From positions 15,398,041 through 15,462,040 of the forward strand of contig NC_134279.1 of assembly GCF_949628215.1 (NCBI RefSeq): 64,000 nucleotides of DNA, read 5' to 3'. A program made the position numbers and the translations under genes. Shown piece by piece: positions 21,301 to 31,534 of this stretch (the stretch's first letter is position 1; every line of letters starts with the position of its first letter). The notes beneath the pieces are model-generated. The model searched no databases. It was not told the origin of the DNA and saw only the letters and a list, made by a program, of their open reading frames with translations. This DNA comes from Phalacrocorax aristotelis. Taxonomy: Eukaryota > Chordata > Aves > Suliformes > Phalacrocoracidae.

Positions 21301-24300
21301 CTTGTCTAATGTATGGGCAGTATCAAGCCAGAGCATCAATAAAAAAATTGGCAAATTATTATTGCATTAAGTCTTATAGTTAAAAAAGGGGGTAACAATA
21401 TTTAATAGTTTTTACCCAATAACTCTATGATCAATAAGAGAAATCTTGTGTCCATACAGTAGCTTGGCAAGATAAAAGCCGTAATGAATATTATTTTTGC
21501 TGAAAATTAAAGTCACATGCTATAACATGAGCGTGGGAAGGGCAGGTATGGTAGACGTGAAGTTAAATGAAAGGCTACTTAAAAAAAAAATCTTGCCATG
21601 TAGTTTACATTTCTTAACACTTTGATGCTACTGGTTTTTTAGTTATCATTGGAAAGTCTACATTATGCCTACCATCTTAGGACCTCAGACAAGACAGCAA
21701 GCATGCCTTGTGACTTGCCTGTAAAAGCGGTAGAGTTATATCCCAGCGATGACTCTCCTGGCACTGGCCAAAAAAAGCCATAGCAAGTGTCTTCTAGAGA
21801 AGCGTTTTTTTTTTTTTTTAAGGAGTCATTTATCTAAGCAGCTTTGCTAGCTGAATGCTGACCTGCAGCCAACTCTGCTTTTTGCTGTAGCCACCACACT
21901 ATTTATTTTCCTCTGTTTAGCACACCCAGGGAGATGAGTAGTGTCGCTGAGTTGATATGCAGTTGCCTGCACTATTAGGGTAGTTCAGGAGTGGGAAGTG
22001 TCAGCAATGCAGGCAGCAGCATGGTCCTGCAGGGCTCAGACAGACAGATTCCTGTGGGCTGTGACTGTGTTGGTGCCAATGAAGGTGAAGTGCCAGAGTT
22101 TCTGTAGCGCTTCATTCAGGGACTGGGTGCCATAATAAATGCTTTTCAGCAGTCTGCTGAGGGCATAGAGTTATCTGTTGACAACCTGCCTCCTTAGATC
22201 TGGAATTTCCAGTCTGGCTCAGGCCATGTGTCTGCCCTGTTACTGCCCTGCTGCCTGAGGTGAGACTGACACAGTCCTAGCAAGCAGTTGTGCTTCCTCA
22301 TTTTTGTCTAATCAATTGCTTAGATGAGATTTAGCCTGTGTTTCAACATCAGTTATTTTGGGTATAGCAGATCAAGTTTCCCCATACAGAACGGATGTTG
22401 CTTCCCAAAATTGCTTGTCATACTCTGTGTTCATATTTTCCATGGATGAGAAGTCATTTGACTTCTCTGTGATAAATAAGACTCAGTGAGCAAAAAGCAG
22501 TTCTGGCTTATTATTTTTTGACTGATAATATTCTCCCTAATGCAAAAAGCCCTGATGCTGCATATGCTCCTCAAGAGTTAGTTGACTCATCAGCTGCCCC
22601 CTCTTATTGTTTACTTCAGAGCCTGCTGATTACCCAGTTTCTTAGGCTTTCCTTTCCACTAGTTAATGTATAGCTGCAGTTTGCTTCCTGCTTTGCATCC
22701 GTATGCCAACCACAGTTTGCCATTTATTCTGCCAAATTTATAGCTACATGCTCAACTAATAATCTGTCTATGTAGCCAGTATGAATTATGTGCAAAATGT
22801 TATTTCCTAAATCTGGATGTGATTATCTCTCAACTGTGTATTTCAAAAAAAGCATCTCCCTTCCAAAGAGAGCTGGTAAGCAAGAGAGCAGGGGCTTGCC
22901 AAAAGTTTTAGTGCTGCTGTGCTCCTGTACCTAGCAGGCTGTCTGTCCTCCTGGCTTGCCAAGTTCACTGTGCCTCTGCACAGTTCCCTCATATCACAGG
23001 CTGCTGGGCTCCTAGTCCTCAGTGCTGGGCAGGGTCAGGGACTCACTGGTCCCTGGGAGTAAGGAAGGGCACCTGCCCCATGTGCATGAGCTGCCAGTTC
23101 AGCAGATAGTATACAGCTACTTTCCAAAACAAAACATTTTTGCATTCCAGTCCCACTAAAATGGAGGCTGTGAAGGAAAACTGACTGAATGAGAGAGGAG
23201 TGGGGTGGGATGGGGTACGTTTCTAATGAAAATAAACCTTTTTTTTTTTTTCCCAGACACTTGTATTTCCTATCATCTGAACTATTCAGTATATCAATTT
23301 ATCCTATTTACTTGACAAATCATATCATTAGGAAAATTAACATCTCCTTTGACTTGCTGATCATAATACATGTCAAATGTGAGTCACTACTTCCCATTCA
23401 ATCAAAAAAACCCTAATTTTTTAAAATTGAAAGGATTAATACAATTTTAATATGCAAAACACATGGAGAAATTGCCGTGTTTGAGTGATATTCTCTATTG
23501 GCACACTGATTGCTAGTTGTACAAGAGGTGGCTACCCCAATACCAATTAAGATGAAGTATCCTGACATGCAGGAGAGGTCCTGGCTTTCCAAGCCAGAGC
23601 CAAAATGATCCATTGCTGCAGTGAAGCTTGGTTCCTGCAGAGTTTCTGCCTGGATGGGCTTTGAGGGAAAACAACCTCATCACCTCTGAGCTTGAGCAAG
23701 CTGTGCGGAATCTCTCTGACTCAGTCAGGACAGCAGAGGCCTTGACCCTAGCCTGCTGGTTTTTGGTTACCCCCCCAAAATCAAATCAGCTTCTCGGCCA
23801 AACAACTTCCTCCAAAAATCCAGTCCCCAGCTCTTTAATTTCCCTTCATCAGGTCACAGATGGGTTTTTCCTCCCACTCCACCGGCAGGGGCTCCACACC
23901 CCAGTGCACAGTGCCTGGGAGGTATTTGCTTTCATACTGACTCAGTTCTGCATCTGTCCTACCTCAGACCACAGCAGCCCCTAGACTGAGAGTTAAGAAA
24001 ACTGCTGACAACAAAACCTGAAGCTATGTGAAATCTGAAGGATTTCTGGTGTGTAGCACAGTCTGGGTCTGAGGTCAGGTTTACTGACAGGGTCACAACC
24101 CATCCTAGCAGTCCTGCATTGCTTGTACAGCATGTGTTTCACCTTCCCCAGACCTTCTGAAGATAGAAAAGTAAGGGCAGGCTGCAGAAAAAGATGCCTT
24201 GTGTACAGATAACCACAGATATGCAGGCTGCGATCCTGCCTTGTGTAATGCCTGGCACATCTCCAGATTATGTTTTGCGCTGGCCCCTTCCAGGAGGCAC

Positions 24301-27300
24301 TCATAAAGCATGCCTTGTAAAAGTTTTGTCTCTCAGAGCGGTAGCAACCTTTTTTTGGACTCTCTGCTCCTCATGCTGTGAGCCTTGTGTGGTTGTGTGT
24401 AGAAACACGACGTGAGCTCAACACAGTGTATGTGGAATGCAAAATCAAGGCTCCTGTACAATAAGGATTACCAGGGCACAGTTAGGACTTTCCCTCTGTC
24501 ATGCAATGTAGGGTTGCAGTGCTCATCTCAGTCATGCACAGAAGCAGTGTGCAAGGTGACTGCAGAGGAAGACTTGGACCATCATTTTCCCTGTCCACCT
24601 CTTCTCCGTCATGCGGTACTGTAATCTGTTCTGTTTCTTGCAGCGAGGGGGTGGCTTTCGCACTTTGCCAGTGGGGCTTAGTGAAGATGTAAGTGGAGAG
24701 GTGCAGGGTGTTCAGAATCATTCCTGTGGTGCCCTGCCAGAAGTCCCTGTACTAGGTGGAACCGGCATCTTGTGACTTTCCAACAGTTTCACAATGTAGA
24801 GCAGGAAGATGCTGTTCTTTCCATACCCATTTTGCATATTCAGACGTTTCCATTAGTGTCCTTTCTTGCTGGGAGGAGAAAATTTTGCAGTAGGATAGGA
24901 AACAGGGAACTAATATAGCAAGGGGGAGAGAGGGGGAAACAACTTGTCACAAAGTTTTTGCAATGCCTGTCCAAAAAGCAATTGTCTGTGAAACTATTTC
25001 CTACCATCAAATTCCCCTCGGTACTCAGACTGTAAGTCCCAAGCTGCCAAACTGATGGTTACTTTCTTATAAACATAGAGAGGATTTAGGCACAGACACC
25101 TTGTGTGCTTTCCTTCATCCTGGGGCGTTATCTCTGCAGCAGTGTTTAGGCTTCAGAGCCAGCATCTTAAGAGAGCGGACTGAGCTCATCTCCCATTTAG
25201 ATGCTGAAAATCTCATTCTCCTGTTCTCAGACAATGGCTTTTTGAGGGTTACGTACATCACAAAAGGGTACAGTCATGAAAACATGATGTACACCATATA
25301 TAATATACTTTTGTTGGTTGCTTTTGTTTCTGGTAGTAATTCAGACTATTAATGTGTTTATTAAATTTTCCAACTGAAAAAAATGCAATTCTTTTTCTGT
25401 CAATTCAGAGCTGAAACACAGCCACTTTTGTGGCTGGAATATCTGTGCCAGCACTGGAATATCTGGTGTTTTGCTCTTCGCACTGGTAACTATGATGACC
25501 TGAAAATAACATAATATTTCTGTGCTGGTTTAATTCCTGCTGCTCCATGGACTTCAGTATTAAAATTCATTAATTTCAACAGGAAAAAAGATCCAGAATA
25601 TGTGGGTTTTTTTTCTAGCTGGCTGCAAAAGCCAAGGAAGAAATGTCAGTAGGGGTCCATTTTAGGAAGCTGGACTGTATGCTGTAGTAGGAGCAGTCAC
25701 TCTGCTCTGTGAGAGCTGGGATCTGACTGAGGCTGTTCAGCCTCCAGGATTTGTGGGCCACAGCTGTATGGCAGTTTCTCAAATATTTATTCTTTCCAAA
25801 GCTGTTCCTCGCATTTGAAAATGTGAACAGGTAGCAGCTAGTCTCAGAATTCAGGGGAGACAAGCAAGCGGCCTCACTTTATGCAGAGGGAGATAACGAC
25901 AGACCAAAAGACTGTGCTACCTGTCAAACACTGGTACCTTAGAAGGTATATAAGCTGCCGCTTATGGCAGGGTTGTTTTCCAGAAAGTCTGTTCTGCCCC
26001 AATTAATCATCTACTGCAGTCCTAGATCGGTGTTGTGCCTAGTTCTGCAACACCCCCCTATGCCCCTTCTCCAGGAATGGCTAGGGCCGACTAGGGGAAG
26101 TAAGATATCATAACCCCCTTATTGCCTGAATGAACATTAAACAGAGCTCCCCTTGCCAACTAGTCATCTGCGCTGCATTGCAGATCAGAAGTGGCAGGGA
26201 GACTGGAAGGTCATGGACCCCACATTGCTCTGAACTGCCCTGTCACTCCACAAGAGGTTTTCATTGGGAGAAACTTGCTGTTGCTTGTTTGATTGCTGCT
26301 CTGCTTTGGAAATGCTGTACTTGGCGCAAAGCAAAAGATATACAGCTGTGCTGCACAGCATGCGTTATCAGGGTGCCCTGCTCACACACTCAAGGAGCAA
26401 ATCTCTCTTGTAATTTCTTTTTCGAGCAGGTCTGACATCTGTATCCCTTCTGCATACCAAGTACTCTCCTGGGCCTGGACACAAATGCTATGGTGGTCTG
26501 TATAGTCTATTCAAGAGGCAGAAGGTTTTTTGAAGCCTACTGACAGCTGAATGTAAGCTTTAACTGTGAAAACTTAAGGGCTGTTGGGGATATATTGGCT
26601 GACATGCTGAGTTTCCAAGGTACTTTTCAGGAGCATTTTACAGTAGCAATGCAAGAAAGTTTTGGGTTTTATCTGTTTTTCACAGAAACCACCATTTACT
26701 AAGTCCGCTTTTCTTTGGGACATTCTAGTTGTAAAACAGTTGTTTCCAAGAACACTGCCAAGCTGGGATTTCCTGGGGCTTTTACTTGATAACATTCTTA
26801 ATGCTGCTGAAAATATTGATATCTCTCTCCCAGTCTCAGTCTTTGCCACCCACAAGATGCTGTTCTGGTCTCCCCTGAACTTGCTTTTTTGTGAACAAAT
26901 CTAAACAAACGCCAGCTCCCCTGAAAGATTGGGAATTACAGGTCGCAGGCAGGCTGGGATTTCCTGGACCGGCCAGAGATATTGCTGGGCATCGTGCTGA
27001 TGTCTCAGCTCAGGGTCTTAGGTACGTGTTGGAGGTTGCACAGGGAGGCACTGATAGTGCTTCTCAATGGCATGAAACATCAGCCTAACCACATATTCCT
27101 AATCCAGCCCAAGATGGAAAAAATTGTGGTCAAAAGCTTTGTTTGACAGGACAGCCAAGTAGTAAATGTCACCTGTGTGCAACAAATTACAGCCTGTCAC
27201 CGTCATGCTTTGCACAGACCCTGACAGCTCCTGAAATCTGGAACCATGTACCCTCCCACTCATACAAATTCGAGCAAGTTTCTTCTGCTGTGCTGCTGCC

Positions 27301-30065
27301 ATCCAAGTGCTCTCTCCAGAATTAGGCATTTTAATGTGGGAAGTGAAAACGGTGAAAGTTCCCCCCCTTTCTGCCCTGCTTGTTCCTTATCTCTGAAAGG
27401 ATGAGAAGCATTATCTCCTACCAAGGCAAAGGATTTCTCAGCTAGATGAAATGATTTACAGGATGAATAACCACATAATGATGGGCATGAGACAAGTGCT
27501 AAATTTACTACAGCTCTGTACTGGCTGATCTTGCATAAAATGAAGCCATTTAGTAATAACTGTCGCTTCACGTCCTGCTTCTGGATTACTGCAAAACATC
27601 GGTTCCTTAGTTCTTACAAAATCAAACATATAGCTTTGGCAACTGTACTCAGAAACACTGTCATCTTCCAGCACGCTGGAAATATCAGTTGTTTGCCAGA
27701 AACAATTCCCTGGGGGTCACATAGCATCTCTGCTGGGAGACAAGTGTTCCAGGCACTTGCAAAACGTTTGTTTTGAAAAGCCACAGTGAAAATTGACCTG
27801 TACAGGAAGGTCTTTAACAAACTGCAGAAGACACTGTACAGATAACTGCTGCTGAATTTGGTGAAACAGGTTGTTTACAAGCCCTGACATACTATGTATT
27901 TTCCTGAAAGTCTGATAGACAGTAATATGCCATTATGCAAATTGCAGGTGCCGGGAGGTTCTTGTTTTGGCCAGACAACAGCTCTGGAGGATTTTTCGGT
28001 ATAATGTTGCTTTTCAGTTCTGTGTCTCTTGATGAATGGTTGGTGGAGAAAGTAGGGTTTTGCAGACTTAAAAGTTGATCCAGTGTATGTGGACAGGAGA
28101 GCAGGACCCAGTATACCCAGTCCCACATTCAGTGGTGTGAGCCACTGAGCTTTGCTCTCAGTTTCTCTGTCAGATGGACGTAGTTTTTTCTTAACATCCA
28201 GGGAAGCTGCAAGATGCACTGTTCGTTCATTTTGGTGTTTGGGATCAAAGATACTCAGCTACCTAAGGGCCTGGTTTGAGGTTCCTTGGAGTCAACAACA
28301 GGGGCCTTTTGAAGCAGTCCTCATTACTAAATAATAGCGATGTATTAAAATCTGGGTGTTGTTAGCTACTACATAATGCTCGACCTGAAACTTCTAAATA
28401 GCACCCACTTACAGCTTGAGTCCTGCATCTGTATTCAAGGGCTTCAGTAAACTGCCTGGTTTCCAGAAGCGCTGAGCTGCAGATATGATGGGAGATGATA
28501 AAAGCTTTCTAAATCTGCAGATCACACTGCTGAAATCCTAGTTACTGAAGGCTTTGTTGCTTGAAAAGTCTTTCCTGAGTTAGTAAATAATAATGATCAT
28601 GTAACTCTGAAAATAAAAGCTAGGATAGTCCTCATTCAGGTGGATGCATATATGGGTTTATGGACATGCAGAACTATTAATGATATGCTATCTTTTTATA
28701 CAGTTCTCTTCCTAGGATATTAGACTACTCTATTAAGCAGACTAAGTTAAACTCCTAGCTGTTGCTGCTCTCAGCTCAAAACCATAGTTAGATAGGCCTG
28801 TGAGATGATGTGATTGCTGACCTAACTTGGGTATGCTGCTCATGGTGTTTATAAATATACCACAGAAGTGTTAGTAAGCACAGGATAGCAACATGTTAGT
28901 AACATGGATTGGGACAACAAGGCATCTGTTTTGTTGCTGCTTGACTAAGGACACATCAGGCATTGGCTGGGTATCAGAAATGAGGAGAAAAATAAATATT
29001 TTGAAACAGAAATAAATATTCTGCCTTCTAAAAGGGCTCTTTGGAACATTTTCCTGTGTTTGAATGACACCTCATTGTCATTTTAAAGAAACACCAAATA
29101 GAAGATCGTCTGAGAGTCTTACAGCACAATGCAGATGAGGCAGAATCTATCCACAGCTATGGCCATCCAAGCGAGGCATTGCCAGAATAGATCTGTCGTC
29201 CATCAGCAGGGCTGATGCATTGCTCCGTAGCAGACATGGAATTTCATCCCATGATGTCCTTTGCTTCCCAATGCTAGTCATGGCACTCCTCATATTGCAG
29301 CTGCTTTTTTTTTTTCCTTTTTCATTTTTTTAAGCTTGAAAAATGTCTGGCATCTGGTCCCTTAAAAGGACTCTTGAGCAGGTTTGGTGCAGCAGACAGC
29401 TGTAGCAGGTGACTCAACCTGAGTCACTGAGAGAGTGAACGAAACTAGAAAGGATCCAGAAGGGATACAAATTAAGAGAAATAGAGTGAGACTTTCTGAT
29501 AATGGTGCACAAAACCTTTTTATTTAGACTATCAGTGGCTCCTGTATACCTTTACAAACAAGTTTCTGGACGCAGAATGCCTATTGAGACAGTGTTTTGT
29601 TTGGGCTTTTTTTTTCTTTTTTAACCCAGTTCAGACTGAAAAGTCAAAAGGCCATACTCTGTACCCTGTCTTTACTGTTCCCATTGCAACATGTGTACCC
29701 TCAAGACTAAATCTACAACTTTGTGGAAGCACTAACACCTTTTTGGGGATTTTGTGTTCAGATCTCTTCCTGCACATGTGATGCATTCTTAGCCCCTACA
29801 GAACAGGGCATGAAAGGTTTCTGGGAAACTGGGGCTCTGTCTTTTCACAAGAGGGCAGACATGCCCTGAAGTCCTCCTACATGATACCAAATGCTGTGCA
29901 TTCAACAGACCTGCTGGTTAATGATCTTGCCCATAAGTAATGTTTTAACCATAGAGTAGAATTTGTTTGCTTCAAAAGCCACAAAGCCAAAGAGGAAGTG
30001 TAGGAGAACGTGGGCAGGACGGTGGCCAGGAGCCTCATGACCTCATCTTTTTCCGCCACAAGGGG
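18371..30065. other. MEPE-SPP1 intergenic region, part 2
   Basis: About 11.7 kb, more A/T-rich than the flanks. It holds poly-T runs (21806-21820, 23239-23251) and a TATA-containing stretch near 25940 that might be an old LTR or cryptic promoter. Open frames, including those at 19573-19962 and 23628-23984, have no recognisable similarity. No gene was identified. Confidence 0.55.
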
Positions 30066-30100
30066 ATTGGTGGCCATGCCTGGGACAGGGTTTAAATTCC
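30066..30100 (+). promoter_or_regulatory. SPP1: SPP1 core promoter (inverted CCAAT and TTTAAATT box)
   Basis: ATTGG at 30066-30070, then TGCCTGGG, then TTTAAATTCC at 30091-30100. A TTTAAATTC box and an inverted CCAAT element are established features of mammalian osteopontin promoters. It lies about 1.4 kb before the start codon, with a good exon 1 donor downstream. Confidence 0.75.
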
Positions 30101-30120
30101 CCGAGGTTAGAGATGTCAGG

Positions 30121-30233
30121 CAGTTGGGGACAAGGGGAGAAAGCCAGAGCTGCTGGGATCCACTGCCTGGAGGTGCTGCTGGGACCCACTAAAAGCACCC
30201 TCGTCACAGCTGACTCTTCCAGCACCAGAAAAG
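30121..30233 (+). other. SPP1: SPP1 non-coding exon 1 (predicted)
   Basis: A predicted 5' UTR exon beginning about 30 bases after the TATA-like box and ending at CAGAAAAG|GTATTC. The 3' edge is well supported by the donor; the 5' edge is approximate. The exon 1 plus signal-exon arrangement matches mammalian SPP1. Confidence 0.6.
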
Positions 30234-31467
30234 GTATTCTTTTTTTTTTTTGCTTTTTTACCTGACATGTGCCATTCTGCCTGCAGCTTTAGTCACGCCA
30301 GCATTGGGCAGGGGATCTTTGAAAAGTGCTTCACTGGACAGGGACATTTGATGTTTCTCTGTGGAAAAAGGTGTCTTTTTATAAAAGCAAGGTTGCTTTA
30401 GCAATGCAAGGTATTATACATAATCATAGGTTTAGACCTGTGTGCTAACAGATGTCAGAAGGAGGTTACTGAAAACTCTGCCACTGAATGAAGTGCTGGA
30501 AACTCAAAGCTTCCTCCCTCATGTAACTGCTGCCTGGCAGTGTCCCTGTTTTTCCTGGCAGGCTTACAGTTCATGCTGCACACTACCGAATGGATGGGAC
30601 ATGCACCCTTCTCTGTGTAACTCTTGAAATTGCAATACCTCTAACAGAGTTTCCTGTCTCACGGCCAGCCTTAATAATGTATTTTAAATATGCTCTTTTC
30701 TTTAAATGTGCTTTTCTTTCCTGCTATGAGTTTTAAATGTGTCTTATTCATCAGTAAATCAGTTTAATTTCTCAGGGATGTTCCTTATCCTGAGAACTGG
30801 TCTGTCAGGACCAAAAGCTCAGCACTTTCCTAATTTCAGTAGGAATCACTTATTTATTAAATTGTTAAAACTGCAATGTGAGCAGATATTTCACTTCATC
30901 TCTTGCCTGGAAGCACAGGTTATTCTGTTGAAACTTCTGGAGGGAGAAATAAAGGTCTATCAATAAAAGCTGTTTATGTTCACATAAACTGAGTTTACTC
31001 ACTGTGACTTCAATTAATAACCCTGAAAACTAGTTTTAAAATAACTAAAAAGAGAATCCAAGCTGAGTTTGTCCTGTCCTCTGACAACATGATGTTAAAC
31101 GAACAAAGATAAACCAAAGCTGATCTTTACAGCACTTTGTTTCTCGCAAAGGTTTTCACTTGCCAGTGCAAGTCAATAGATAACAGGAGTCTGCTCGCTT
31201 TCTCAGTGTGGCTATTCTCACCACTGCTCAGCATTTCTCAGCACCTGGTTTTAAAATTCTTGTAGCTTTTGAGTTGCTAAATCATCACAAAACCAGCTGG
31301 GTGTGGGGTAGTGATGGAGGACAGAGGAAAAAGATTGTCATGGGCAGGTTGAATCCTTAGCAGAGAGCTGGTCTTCGCATGGTAAAGTACACGAGGAGAA
31401 AGAAAAAGTGTATGGCATTTTTGTGGTACTTTACCTTTTTGACTCACCATTCCAAAATATTTTCTAG
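30234..31467 (+). other. SPP1: SPP1 intron 1
   Basis: Runs from GTATTC to TTTTCTAG. It begins with a T run at 30238-30250. In mammals intron 1 of SPP1 can hold regulatory sites; none was identified here. Confidence 0.6.
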
Positions 31468-31534
31468 GTAAAACCTCACAATGAAGGTGGCAGTTCTGTG
31501 TTTATGCCTTATCAGCATCACCGCTGCATGGCCA
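31468..31534 (+). CDS. SPP1: SPP1 exon 2 (signal peptide; coding from 31481)
   Basis: Acceptor TTTTCTAG, 13 bases of 5' UTR, then MKVAVLCLCLISITAAWP and donor GTGAGT. 18 codons, phase 0. Confidence 0.95.
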
